Source: Cristatella mucedo (lineage: Eukaryota; Bryozoa; Phylactolaemata; Cristatellidae). From it: 64,000 nucleotides of DNA. A model generated the notes under the pieces. It saw only the letters and a program-made list of their open reading frames with translations, was not told the origin of the DNA and made no database searches. Positions 33,895 to 45,024 of the stretch are shown piece by piece (the stretch's first letter is position 1; every line of letters begins with the position of its first letter). The stretch lies in NCBI GenBank assembly GCA_009760855.2, contig WPIO01000008.1, positions 5,897,501 through 5,961,500 of the forward strand. The letters are read 5' to 3'. Position numbers and translations under genes: made by a program.

Positions 33895-34142
33895 GAAAAT
33901 TATCTCCCCTCTTTCACTACCTATTCTTTGTACACTCAAATCATTTTGTCCTACCTTCATTGTGTGACTATATATATATATACATTACGAAAAGTTAATT
34001 GATGTACATGTGACGCTCGGGACGGACAAACAGACTAACTAGCTAAAAAACCTAGCTTATTAATAGGAATTGATAAATATGCAACTGCAGCACCCGTAGC
34101 TGTGAGTGACCGAGGTTGGGAACGCAACGGTAGGAACCCAAC
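33895..34142. repeat. 240-bp dispersed repeat, copy 2 (partner 31430-31672)
   Basis: Second direct copy. The internal TA run is slightly longer (ACTATATATATATATACATT) and scattered substitutions occur. It lacks the adjacent Helitron-like coding sequence, so it may be a non-autonomous or truncated copy. Confidence 0.85.
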
Positions 34143-34461
34143 GCTTATTGACACGATTCCGGGGGCTCACCAAGGTGAACGGTGGCCAAGATACGTTGTG
34201 CTACTCTTGGCTTTGAACTTAAAATGCATTCTTATCAACTTAATTAAAATTAGAAGTGAATGGGTCATCCCTTTGATCCGAAGGAATCGGCAGAGTGCTG
34301 ACGCTGCTACGCTGTAGAGCCAGGCGGCGCTGCCGTATGGGTTTTATCACTACCGCTCAATGATGACGGCCATCAGCACCAGGCGTGACCTGGTCTTGAC
34401 CCGTTGTATTGCCTTACTCTAGGTCCACCTTAAAACTCCAGTCAGCAGTTTGCCAAACCAG

Positions 34462-34931
34462 AAGGATGAATCACAGGGACCCACCAAATGCTGTCCTATA
34501 TAGGTGTGTTTTTAAGTTGTTTTTTTAAATATCGTCAAGTCAGGGGATGTTCTGGCGAAAGTTGGGAGGGAGTTCCAGGCTGTGTGAGCATACGAACTAA
34601 ATGCACGGTCTCCAAAGGATTTGAGGTTTATACGAGGTATTGGTAAACTGTTGGATTCCAAAAAGTGGGTGGTACGATGCTTGGCCTGGTGGGTGAGTGG
34701 ATCTGAGAGATAGGCGGGAGCCAAAGAATGAAGTGACCTAAAAGTGAGCGACAGAACCTTGAAGTCGATCCGTTGCTTGACTGGTAGCCAGTGCAGGTCG
34801 GCGAGAAGTGGTGCGACGTGGCAACTGCGACGCTCACGACAGACAAGCCTAGCTGCCGAGTTTTGCACCAGCTGTAATCGCCTGATTGCACATGCCGGTA
34901 GGCCAGCAAGCAGTGAGTTACAGAAGTCAAC
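34462..34931 (-). mobile_element. LINE family A copy truncated at both ends
   Basis: The minus strand encodes QNSAARLVCRERRSCHVAP, LLADLHWLPVKQRIDFKVLS and the FGDRAFSSYAHTAWNSLP end, then stops after the GATTCATCCTTCTG segment. The usual 3' UTR and ATT tail are missing. LINE copies are normally anchored by their 3' end, so the loss suggests a later deletion or rearrangement at 34460. Confidence 0.85.
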
Positions 34932-35068
34932 ATATACCCGAAAATGTGTCCATTAGTGCTTAGCCATACATGTGTGCTCTGTCTCTGATCACACCATCGC
35001 GTAGCACATGTTGAGATCTAGGTGTATGTCTTGAGATCGGCGGATGTACAAAAGGGTTGAGAATTTTC

Positions 35069-35145
35069 ATAATAATAAGAATAGATCGCTTGTATAGCAT
35101 GCTAAGAGAACTAGATCTAAATACAGGCGCTTTACAGCTCCACGG
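35069..35145 (-). mobile_element. Retroposon tail fragment
   Basis: CATAATAATAAGAATAG followed by TTGTATAGCATGCTAAGAGA, ACTAGATCTAAATACAGGCG is the complement of the shared tail in a form closer to SINE-1. Confidence 0.55.
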
Positions 35146-35199
35146 CAAGAAACTCGATGCCCGAGGGTCAGTGATTTGCATGATATCAAGCATGCAAAG

Positions 35200-36055
35200 C
35201 AATCAAGTATCAGGCTTGGGCCAGCCCTGCTAAAGCAAATAAGAAGGCACTCACATCCACCGGTCAGTATAACCTCTGGCTAGTAACATGCACTGAATCA
35301 TGCACATGTACGAACTCAAAGCCTGCTGGAACAAAAAAGACAAGTTAACTGGGTTGAGAGGAAAGCTTACCGGAATAGATTCGTCTGTATCTATGACTTA
35401 TAAATTGCAAAGGCACTAGATGTAGTGACCGCAGCTAGAAGCGAGTTCTAGGTGCATCTGAACAGGAGATTTGATCACCCGAGGATTAGCATTCGGTGGT
35501 ATCCAGGCACAACGATACAATGCAAGTTTTGCAACACATATCACACTCAATGAATAGTAATTTTTTTGGGAAAATGATAAAAAAAGAAACTGATCGACAG
35601 CGCGTTAGTTAAATTCAAAGCTGTCCAGCGAGAGCCAGTAATATGTGATACTTCGGAAACAACTGCTGGAAAAGAAGTCAAACTGAACAAAGACTCCTTG
35701 ACAAAACCTCGTCGCGAGAGTTAGGGCCCAGAGGTCCATGACATGTACACGTCTCGGCGACTCCTCCATCGCACTACTTTTCGCAGGACAACTGGGTGCC
35801 CATATGTGTCAGATAATGAATTGCTGGTCGGTGACATATGTCTGCTCCTGGTGTGACACATTAGCAGTCAAGATCTTGCGTGCTTGTGCCTGACACAATA
35901 AAAAGACTGCCTCTACAAGGCAATAAAACAGAAAACTCACGTAAGCATTAGTCTAAAGTTATGACACATACGACATATCAGTTCCAATACGAAGTAGTAA
36001 CTTAGACATTGCAAAAAAAGGTTTAGCGAACCCTGATTGACTAGTTTCGCCAATA
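35200..36055. other. Intergenic stretch, no gene recognised
   Basis: AT-rich ordinary sequence with no frame of note and no repeat match seen. Confidence 0.5.
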
Positions 36056-36059
36056 CAAC

Positions 36060-37494
36060 TAACTCAAGCTTAGGGTAAACAACGACCTACTTAAGAATGC
36101 AGACATGGGTAGAGTGTCTCTGCTTGTTTTGCTTGATCTTTCGGCAGCTTTTGATACTATCGATCACAAAGTTCTTTTAGAGCGCCTCTCATCTCGCCTG
36201 GGCATCACTGGCACTGCTCTGCAATGGTTCAGATCCTATCTCAGCGGGAGACTCCACAGTATTGACGTAAATGGACGAAGATCATCTGAGGAACCTCTGA
36301 AATATGGTCTACCTCAGGGCTCCGTGCTAGGTCCGGTTCTTTTCACGGTTTATACTCTCCCTCTTGCTGATGTGATTGCCAAGCACAATCTAGGCTTTCA
36401 CTTCTATGCGGGTGACACTCATTTGTACCTTTGCTTTGATCCCTCACAGTCTTCGAGCACCTCAAATTCTCTCAACTCACTTGCTGCATGTATTGATGAC
36501 ATCCGCACATGGATGGCAGCAAATTTTCTAAAACTGAACGGTGATAAAACTAACTTACTAGTTATGGGCAAACCCAGTGTGCTTCAGAATTGGAAAGGCT
36601 GACGCTCAAAATTGGTTCTGCCAGCATATCTCCTGTTGAATCAGCTCGAAATCTAGGTGTCATGTTCCAAAGTGACTTCTCGCTAGACGACCACGTCAGC
36701 TCCACAGTCAAATCTGCCTACTTTCAGCTACATAACATTGCTAAAATTCGGGCTTGTTTAGATAAGGATGCCACGTTCAAGTTGGTCCATGCATTCGTGA
36801 CATCCCGTCTCGACTTCTGCAACTCACTGCTTACTGGCCTACCAGCATGTGCGATCAGGCGATTGCAGCTGGTGCAAAACTCGGCAGCTAGACTTGTCTG
36901 TCATGAGCGTCGCAGTTGCCACATTACTCCACTTCTCGCCGACCTGCACTGGCTACCAGTCAAGCAACGGATTGACTTCAAGGTTTTTTCGCTCACTTTT
37001 AGGTCCCTTCATTCTTTTGCTCCAGCCTATCTCTCAGATCAACTCCCCCACTAGGCCAAGCATCGTACCACCTGCTTTTCGGAATCCAACAGTCTCCCAA
37101 TACCTCGTACAAACCTCAAATCCGTTGGAGACCGTGCATTTAGTTCGTATGCTCCCAAAGCCTGGAACTCCCTCCCGACTTGCGTCAGAACATCCCCTGA
37201 CTTGACCACATTTTAAAAAGAACTTAAAAACACACCTATTTAGGACAGCATTTGGTGGGTCCCTGTTATTCGTCCTTCTGTTCTTATGTTTGCTGACATT
37301 ATGCATGCTGCCACTAATCACATTTGCATGCTGACTCTGTGCATGTCACCCCTAACCATGTTATTCATGTTGTTTATCAAGCATGATATTACTCACCATT
37401 CAATTGCATTTCCCTTGGCAGCAAATGTAAAGCGCCTAGAAAGAGATTAGGTTCTCTGAGGGTGTTTTATCAAGTACATTTTTATTATTATTAG
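36060..37494 (+). pseudogene. LINE family A, longest copy; L2/CR1-type reverse transcriptase
   Basis: This non-LTR retrotransposon is truncated within the reverse transcriptase. RT landmarks in order: LLVLLDLSAAFDTIDH (about 36125), WFRSYLSGR, LPQGSVLGPVLFTVYTLPLA, the active-site box and LKLNGDKTNLLVMGKP (to about 36580). The active site reads FYAGD instead of the expected YADD, because GAT has become GGT, so the first catalytic Asp is lost. The frame shifts near 36590-36602, then continues as ARNLGVMFQSDFSLDDHVSS, the DFCNSLLTGLP region and LADLHWLPVKQRIDFKVFSL, and shifts again near 37050. The 3' UTR and tail end in ATTATTATTA. The endonuclease and N-terminal part are absent. The LDLSAAFD, LPQGSVLGP and short-repeat 3' end place it in the L2/CR1 group; the precise clade is uncertain. 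Confidence 0.92.
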
Positions 37495-37499
37495 CAATT

Positions 37500-38770
37500 T
37501 TTCAGAAAAACGGTATGTGTTTCAAGGTTACTGCAACGAAAGAGTGTTTTATTTTCGAATTTTCCAATACTTATAGCCTTGAAACATAAACACATTTACA
37601 ATGTTCGGGTGCCGAGAAGCTTTAAGTTCGTTCATTACAATATCCTCAGACACATAATAGCACAAAGATTGTACCCGGATCTATGCTAGCCACAAACTAA
37701 GTCTCACGCCACACCACGAGCAGCGTCATTCGATTCAATTTTTAGTTCGTCAATCCTTAGGGGGTAATATAGTCACCCATACCCATGAGAAAATCTACAA
37801 GTGTGGACGAAGATAGGCAGAAAATCTACAAGTGTGGGCGAAGATAGGCAGGGTTAAGAATTAGATATAATTTCTAATATAATCCAACTATTTTTTCGTC
37901 TTAGCCAACCGAAGCTTCCTTGCATGTCAATGATGACCCACTCAATAGCAGTACTAAATACCACAACTGCTAGAATAGATTCTCCTCCACAATGCAAAAA
38001 GGAATGGAAACACGTCACGCTATAACGAACAAGCGATGCATTTATTGATTTTTTAAATGTTTGGAAAATGTGGGTAGAAAAAATAATTGTTCTTCACAAT
38101 CTTGGTTTAAGCTGTGAGATTGTGGGTTAGTGCCACTATTAAATTACGGATGTTATGTTACGATCGGTGACTGCGACGGTCTAGCGAACAATGCAGTGTT
38201 CATTCAATTGTTTTAGTCAAGCAATGACCTGCAAAGTGGGGACAAATGAGAAAACTCAGCGTCAAAAACAGTTCGCCGTCAACCTACCCATATAATTGAT
38301 GCCAAAATAGACGCAGCCTAAAAACTGTCGTTTTATTTAACATGTATCCGGATGAGAAGGTGCACTCACCACAATCCGTCTTCTGCCCGGTGACAATAGC
38401 AGGTAATGTTACCCTTCCAAAAGCTGCTTGCTCTTAACCCGGCTTTTTGCTATTGACTTTTATTTATAAGGATCAACAAGATTTGCTGTAAAACAGCGAT
38501 ACTAAACAGTGTTCTAGACTTTCAAGCTGACGTTTCTTCAGAATTTAAATCAAGCACCAGCACAATTTCAGAGCGACGCGAGTTGTGCAATCAGCCAGAG
38601 GGCAGCAGTCCTTGGACGCTGTCCACTAGACCTCATAATCTTACTGATGGAATCACTGCTACGAAGGCAGCACCACTCCTAGCATGGCCGTTACAATCCA
38701 ACCGTCTAATCCAACCCAAATTCATCCGTTGGAATCCAACACCGGACTGTTCATGGAACGCTGCTTAGTC
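37500..38770. other. Intergenic, with one 31-bp duplication
   Basis: No gene is recognised. A perfect-but-one 31-bp direct duplication lies at 37790-37820 and 37821-37851 (AAAATCTACAAGTGTGG..). Otherwise the sequence is AT-rich and ordinary. Confidence 0.5.
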
Positions 38771-38772
38771 CC

Positions 38773-38858
38773 ATAATAATAATAATAACACTACAAATAA
38801 TTTACTTATATGGCACCATAGGAGAACTTAATCTCTATCTACGTATGTGCTTCACAGG
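38773..38858 (-). mobile_element. Retroposon tail fragment
   Basis: An ATAATAATAATAATAAC run is followed by TTATATGGCACCATAGGAGA, ACTTAATCTCTATCTACG, the complement of the shared tail, nearer to the SINE-1 version. Confidence 0.55.
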
Positions 38859-38869
38859 ATTAGTTAGAA

Positions 38870-40165
38870 CTTCATAATGCCGGTGAACCACTCGTTATCA
38901 TCAATCCTTAAGCATACAACGCTTAAATTTGGCTGACAATATTCAATTAATCCGAACGTATGGTACCCCTTCGGTTGCAATGACTCATTCGATAGACAAG
39001 ACTTACGTGCAGTTGGTCGGCTGAAGATCGAAACCACTCAAACTATCAAACTTGTCTAAAATGCTTTCTCCCACCAAGTCTAGACGTTGCACTGAGCGAC
39101 CGGTAGTCGCAGCAAATAAAAGGGTGACAAGCAAACCTTATAGCTAAAACATAGCTGTCCTCAAGTCAGCAGTATAATTGCACTCCAAACCCCATCTCTA
39201 AGTTGAAGCTGCCCATAAAACAACATAAAGATAGACCACATGGCCTTTTTACTTTTGCCTCTGTAGTGCTTAAACTATTAGGAAGGATCAATGTAGCTAA
39301 AACTCAAGAGCTTGAACCAAGCACCGATAACGAAAGGTAAAGCACAGCCAAGGGGAAGTGGCTTGGTGTCAAAATTAAGTGGAGAGAGAAACCGTAGAAG
39401 ATGCTTTGGCTGATGCTGCCAAACGTACACAATGCGACAAAGACGCGGTGTTTCTCATCACTTCCAGGTTTGCTTATTCCCCCCCCAGCACACAACTAAA
39501 ATAAATTAAGTAGCTTAAGCAAGACTTTGCAAGGTGACAGCTAGACCTGGACCATGAAAGGTTAAGCAATCCTAAGAGACGTATTATTTGGTTTTTAACA
39601 AGTACAGTATAAACCTTTAAGGTAACCGGTGGACTTCTAATAAAACTATTGATTGGTATCACCCTGCTACTTCCTACTGTCGATAGGATTGTACGGCAGT
39701 GGTTTAAGCAGGAAAACGGGTCAGAGCACGCAGAAAGTTCTCATCATGCTATGTATGGCAAATTGTACATACTAAGTCTGGGAGGACAAATATCGTGACA
39801 CAAAGCCTCCACCCGCACTACAAGGATCAACGAGTTCATACAGAATTGTACAAACTTTGTCAGCCTAATATTGGGAATACATTAAGATCGAGGGGGAGGA
39901 TTAGGTGAGCTATCGCTGTAAGATTTACATGTTTTGAATAGGTTTCTCAGGTGGAATAAGGAGATTACTTTAAGCATTCACCAGGAGAAAGAAGTCTGTA
40001 GCTTTGTGACAAAATTCTTGTAAAAAAAAAGTTCAGCTCTTTGTGCTCTTTCTGGTAGCCCACAACTGCTGTAATCCAAACAAAAACGATACAGCCATCA
40101 AAGTGGCAGAGAGATTTTAGCAACAACAAAAACTCTAACGGCTCATACGCATTCTTCAAACTGTC
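38870..40165. other. Intergenic stretch, no gene recognised
   Basis: Ordinary AT-rich sequence. Frames at 39304-39662 and 39965-40159 on the minus strand are short and featureless. Confidence 0.5.
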
Positions 40166-40177
40166 AAAGAATATATG

Positions 40178-40333
40178 CTGATTTAACAGCCTCTTTTATA
40201 TAGCGACAGAAGACTCTTTGCGGTTATCAACACTGGTTGCATTGGCATTAAAGGCTCGCCCACCACAAGATTCGAACCCACGACCTCAGGACCGAGGTCG
40301 TGAAAAGCAACAGCCTTAGCTAAGGAGCCATCA
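40178..40333 (-). mobile_element. SINE-2 copy
   Basis: On the minus strand the order is head with CCTCGGTCCTGAGGTCGTGG, B box GGTTCGAATCTTGTGG, body GGGCGAGCC, then AGAGTCTTCTGTCGCTATAT and the CTGTTAAATCA end. Confidence 0.8.
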
Positions 40334-40400
40334 CAGCTATACACTCACTAAACAGCACTTGAGGCCAGTGACTCCTTCAGCTACAGCACAAGGCTGTGAC

Positions 40401-40489
40401 CACACTTTGCAGCAAATGTAAAGCGTCTAGAAAGATATTAAGTTCTCTGAGGGCGCTTTATCAAGCGCATTATTATTATTATTATTACC
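40401..40489 (+). mobile_element. LINE family A tail
   Basis: CTTTGCAGCAAATGTAAAGC, GTCTAGAAAGATATTAAGTT, CTGAGGGCGCTTTATCAAGC, then (ATT)n. It is a minimal 5'-truncated insertion of under 100 bp, close to a SINE-2 copy. Confidence 0.85.
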
Positions 40490-40499
40490 AACACCCTGC

Positions 40500-41990
40500 T
40501 TTTCAGTTCATGTCTTAGCAGCGGTCAGACGGTTATGTTATAGCCCAGTGGCCTTCATTGCTAACTGAGACCTTACCTTTTGTGGCTCGGACAGAAAACT
40601 TATTACATGAACACGAAAAGAATGATTTTGGTTATCGAGCTTTGATTAGAATGGAAGCAGCTCAAGTTTGACATGAGTGTCAAACTTGATGATAAGCAAA
40701 TGCTGGCTGCTGAGCAAGCACTCTATATGGCCACACATACTTTAGAAGTCGGTCGGTACACCCGGCTCGTAAGTGCTTAGCTATGGCAGTGCTGCACTTT
40801 TTTTGGGTATGAACATACAAATGTGCACCAGACATACCCCAATTGTCAAGCAAGGGAACTCTTTATCCAATCCCAAGTTCTAGCTGCATTCCGTCACAGC
40901 TACTTGGACCATTTTAAAAGCTAAATTTTTTAAGCTTGCTGAGATTGCAAATGGTCTCGGCAGGTTTTGTTAGTGACGTCTGTCACACACCATATAATCT
41001 CCACATAGTTTTTAGTTTCGTTTCTCTAGATGTGGCCTGTGCGTCTGTCAAAGCTGCAGCCACTTTAGCGAGTTTTTTCTTTGTGCCTTCTTTGCAATGT
41101 TTTCAAGACAGGTTTTCCCAGGCTTTTTTTATCACTCAAATCCTTACGTAAGGCTCGAGTCAGAAGCCAGGTCAGTCAGTAGGCTGCTCAAAGGACTCAA
41201 TAGCTGAATCGGACGGCTCTCGCTGCTCTTGGGATACTTGTTCTGCTCCTGAGTGAACGCAATGGCCGAGTCGAGCGGCTTGGGGGGGGGTCTGTGGTCT
41301 GCTGTAATGTCAGCATCAAGCAAGCAAGAGGGTTCTCTTCAGACGGTCAAGCGCCAACAACGTTCAATTGCCCGTCCTGAAAGTCTGACGGCGATCTGAT
41401 GGGGCAAGCAGCTAGCTGCTTTAGTGCTCAGTGCAGCAATTGCAAGCCGGGTCTATGCTCTAGCTGGATAGGGTTCCGGCAGAGCTCTATCTTTCTTCAT
41501 CCGAGTGCTGGTAGCCCGCCTTTGAGCGGGCTGTTCGGCCGGCCGCTGGCAAGGGGGGGGGGGGTTGGGTGGGGACTACCGAACGGTTGCTGAGTGGGTC
41601 AAATGGCGGTGAAGACCATCCGGATCCGACGGGCTAAGCAGCTGCCGAATGGGTCCTATAACTCCAGTTCCATACTATCGAACCCACCCAAGAGGTGTGC
41701 TATACCAAGCAAAAAGGGTCAGATCACCCCTGCTTTTCCCCCTTTGATCAGAGGAGCAAGCTACGCATCTGTTCCGTGAGTGATCAGGACAAGCTGGCCC
41801 CCCTCCTTCAGCATGACCACCACCGACGTGGCTTTAGCCTCTCTAGTCTGCCTTATTGTATCCGTATTGTATGCCCCTAAAGGTACGGAGCCACTGGCTC
41901 AACATCACCACGCCCTGCTGCTGCGGTGCAATGTGAATGGCAGGAGGTCTTGTACACGGTAGCGTCGGGTAAACCGCCCTAGGTGGCCTC
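40500..41990. other. Intergenic stretch, no gene recognised
   Basis: G runs lie near 41282-41290 and 41553-41563. A small perfect hairpin (AGCCCGC / GCGGGCT, 6-base loop) lies at 41513-41532. Short open frames are not supported. Confidence 0.45.
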
Positions 41991-41996
41991 CGCTAA

Positions 41997-42611
41997 AGCT
42001 GCGTTTACACTATCGACTGCCCTCCTTGCCGACGCCGACTTGCCTGCTAGTCAGTGCCTTTACACTACCGATTCAGGAAACACTGATGGCCAACTTATCT
42101 CGGGGGTATAAAAGAGGGTTTCCCGGGAAACTGCCAGACCGACGTCAGCGGAAGTTGAGTTCGCCGTTGCAGTCATCATTGTAGATGCACATGAGATGAG
42201 CAGAAAGAGAGGGAAGATGGGCAATACAAACATATTTTTCGGGAATGTTTATAGTACTAAGTAATGTGTGCAATTACAGGTGTTTTGGTGTAAACTGATA
42301 AGTAATATTCGCAGTTACAACGCATAAACATCCTACGTTCGTAGACTAGCTGTGAACGCCCCAATATAACTCGAGCCTACGAAGGTAGGCCGCTGAAAGT
42401 ATTGGCCTGGGGTGTATGCGACGAGCCTGGGAGCTTTGATTGGTCGCCTGGTACAATTAGAGGAGGCCTAAAGTAGAAGCAGTTTCTCCTTCATGACAAC
42501 CGGCCGATTTGGTTCCTGCCCACATGTGGTAACGTCGTAGCCTAAATCAGCGGGAAATCGGCACAGAATCGGCGAAAATTTAGGAGAAAAGTCGATAGTG
42601 TAAGCGCAGTT
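41997..42611. mobile_element. MITE with 21-bp terminal inverted repeats and TAA duplication
   Basis: The left end 41997-42017 (AGCTGCGTTTACACTATCG..) and the right end 42591-42611 are inverted repeats of 21 bp with two mismatches. The trinucleotide TAA stands directly outside both ends (41994-41996 and 42612-42614). The 615-bp interior has no coding capacity. It does have subterminal echoes (TTTACACTACCGATTC near 42060; repeated GCCGA motifs) and an internal near-palindrome CCTACGTTCGTAG / CTACGAAGGTAGG around 42331-42387. A 3-bp TAA duplication fits PIF/Harbinger-type DNA transposons. An alternative alignment with TTAA (piggyBac) requires a mismatch and a gap. Confidence 0.8.
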
Positions 42612-42712
42612 TAAGAGAGGCGCAGGAGCTAAGTAGCGTCGTCGGCAGCCTTTCAGCATCATAGGCTAGCCGGCTCACCAGCTCCAACGCGAAGCTGGCG
42701 GGCAGCAAAATC

Positions 42713-43125
42713 TTACTTCCGGCCAAACGGCACCTTTAGCCCGGAGACTTCTAGCGTGCTGACGTCCTCATCTTCGTCGCCATCGTCCTCGTTATAAGAA
42801 ATTGTTGACGAAAGGTGGACACCGAAATATGAGCCCTCGCTGCTGGCCACGCGCAGATCCGGAAGAAGGGACAGCCCGCTGATTCTGCAGAAGACCCGAC
42901 GCTGCTTCTCGCGAGCGACACCCGAAAAAGAGCCCTGCGGTCGTCTCGAGAGCGGCTCTCGCAGGGTATAAAATCGGCAGCGCGGAAAGCTGCATACCTT
43001 AGAGCGACGGCCGGCGCCGCGCGATATCGCAAAACGCACGTGCAGACGACGCACGTCGCTATTATCAGCGTTAGCAGTACCGACGCGACTAGTAAGTCGT
43101 AACGGAAGTAGAATGTCAGCCGCAT
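42713..43125 (-). CDS. Small single-pass membrane protein, two exons, 99 residues
   Basis: Exon 1 is 43125-42998 and exon 2 is 42884-42713, on the minus strand. The donor CTCTAAG|GTATGC and acceptor GTCTTCTGCAG|AATC enclose a 113-bp intron and join in phase 2. The product starts MRLTFYFRYDLLVASVLLTL and continues IIATCVVCTCVLRYR, a clear membrane-spanning segment (about residues 11-33) with basic residues on its C-terminal side. After the junction it reads GLSLLPDLRVASSEGSYFGV, then an acidic run EDDGDEDEDV, and ends VSGLKVPFGRK. Neither of the two continuous frames across the locus makes sense alone, while the spliced product does. An upstream ATG is excluded by a stop about 70 bp before the start. 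The protein family is not recognised. The MITE lies about 100 bp beyond the stop codon. Confidence 0.65.
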
Positions 43126-43129
43126 CTGA

Positions 43130-44260
43130 TACACGACGGTCCCGGCGCATAACAACGCTCTCCGCCGCTGCCAGCAGCAGCCATGGACGTCCGTGACCTT
43201 TCAGAGCGGCGCTGCGCTGAGAGTTGTGAGTTGGCCGCCTGGCCGATCGACTGCTACGACGGGCTCGTGGCTGACGACGGCCACCTATGACCTCGCGAGG
43301 ACTTTCCTTGCGATTCCCTACATATTCCCCTGCTTTGCGCGGCCGATGGACTAGTCTTAACCGAAAGAACTATCCTTATCGGTGGAGCCTCTCGTTCCTG
43401 TTAACTAAGCCCATCTTACGAAAGCCCTGACGATTCAGAAAGGCCGCTGGTTCTCCCACCAGCCTCGAACTGCAACGCTGTGCACTTGCAACCCTGCCAA
43501 TTTTTGAAATTCAGATTCAGCCTTCCTCTGCAATCCGAGTCTACAGCAGAGTGAACGATAGTTTTGTGAATAGAAACCGCACGTTGACTGTAAAGCCTCA
43601 AACACGACGGCTGAGCCAGGACATTGGGATTGCATGCAAAAAAGCGCTACAAAAATTGCAAAAGAGCATACATTAACGTTGAGTGCTTACAAGAACGAGC
43701 GAGAGGCAGGAGGGGCCTTTAACGAGTTGTCTCTCGGCAGCTCGTGTCCATATACTACCTAGCCCCTCATCTTGAACGCTGTCGGCAAAGCTTCATCTAT
43801 CGGCCAATTCACTTGTCCAACTTGCAGCGAGAATATTTCAGATGCATTCGCGGTGAGTCATAGATAAGAATTAATATTAGAATTCCGTAAAGTGAGAGCT
43901 CCTCTTTGCGCTGCATGGTTTTTCGCGCCTGGACCGACTAAGCTGTACAAGCCACCGTCTTCCGGGCATTAGCAGAGAACCAAGTACTCGGAAGCCCTCC
44001 CCCCAATAAATGGCCGACCTAGAGAACCATTCATCACCCCTCGCTGCGCCTGCAGGCGAGGTGCTGTTTCGTGGCGAGAACGGGCTTGCTGTACCTACAC
44101 GTGCCGGAAACTACGGAGCATTTGCCTTGCAAGGCACGTTCGGGTTAATCGAAGTTCGGCGCTGGAAAAGTGTAGAGCACGAGCTGGCGAGTGCTAGAAT
44201 TTACAGGGCAGCAGCAGCTCAGCGTGGCGATCTGACGGGCCCACTCGCTAGCCGCGCTGA
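43130..44260. other. Upstream flank of the membrane-protein gene; unsupported ORF
   Basis: This likely holds the promoter of the minus-strand gene, but no TATA box was identified. At 44010 an ATG opens a plus-strand frame (MADLENHSSPLAAPAGEVLF) that runs about 85 codons before entering the GA array. It has no recognised domain, and its second half is microsatellite, so I do not call a gene. Confidence 0.4.
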
Positions 44261-44261
44261 G

Positions 44262-44430
44262 AGGAAGAGAGACAGACAGACAGACAGAGAAACAAAGAGG
44301 CAAAGAGAGAGAGAGAGACAGAGAAAGAGACAGCGAGAGAAAAAGAGACACGGAGAGAGTAAAGAGGCAGAGAGAGACTGAAAGACAGAGAAAGGGACAA
44401 GGAGAGAAACAGAGAGAGAGAAAGGGAGAC

Positions 44431-44491
<61 letters not shown>

Positions 44492-44524
44492 CAGAGACAG
44501 CGATAGAGACAGAGAGAGACAGAG
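44262..44524. repeat. GA-rich microsatellite array
   Basis: An imperfect purine array (GACA, GAGA and AAAGAGA variants) has a pure (AG)n core at about 44434-44489. All open frames here (Arg/Glu or Ser/Leu) are artefacts. Confidence 0.97.
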
Positions 44525-44550
44525 GCAGGCAAACGGACGGACAACCTAAG

Positions 44551-44605
44551 CAAATGTGAAGCGCCTAGAAAGAGATTGAGTTCTCTGAGGACGCTTTATC
44601 AAGTG

Positions 44606-44637
<32 letters not shown>
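44551..44637 (+). mobile_element. LINE family A tail
   Basis: CAAATGTGAAGCGCCTAGAA, AGAGATTGAGTTCTCTGAGG, ACGCTTTATCAAGTGCA and a long ATT run, directly after the GA array. The ATT run is the longest in the window, about ten repeats. Confidence 0.85.
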
Positions 44638-44639
<2 letters not shown>

Positions 44640-44643
<4 letters not shown>

Positions 44644-45020
44644 AGCATGTAACCACGAGCTGTTCCAGCGGACAGCCTTCGCATTGACTGGGTGTAAGTG
44701 GCAGTCACCGGCGTTCAAGAACAGGGAAAAAGTGACGCCACAAGGCCCACTGCTGTTCTGTCCTCACAGCTCAGCTCAAGCCATCAGCAGCCGCATCTCT
44801 AAAATGAGCGCAACGAATTCGCTCAAACGAACTGCGGTTCGTACGGCAGAGCTCGCGAAGGCTCCACGTCCTCACTTGGGCTACGCCGAGGAAGCGGAAG
44901 TCATAATTACTGTCGACCACTAGTACTCGCAGCAGTCGCGCTATGTTTCGGGAAAATAATCTGTCTTCAACAGGAAGCCGTCGATGATTGCTTAAAGATC
45001 GTTGGCAATTGAAGCTTTTG
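44640..45020. other. Intergenic stretch, no gene recognised
   Basis: The only open frame (to 44923) begins inside the ATT run and has no recognisable content. Confidence 0.45.
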
Positions 45021-45024
45021 CTCG

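Noticed and set aside
41994-42614. piggyBac-type element with TTAA sites
   Set aside because: TTAA is present only on the right. Aligning it on the left needs a mismatch and a gap, while TAA fits both sides without gaps.
44010-44381. Plus-strand 123-codon gene beginning MADLENHSS
   Set aside because: A third of it is microsatellite and the rest has no recognisable feature or splice donor.
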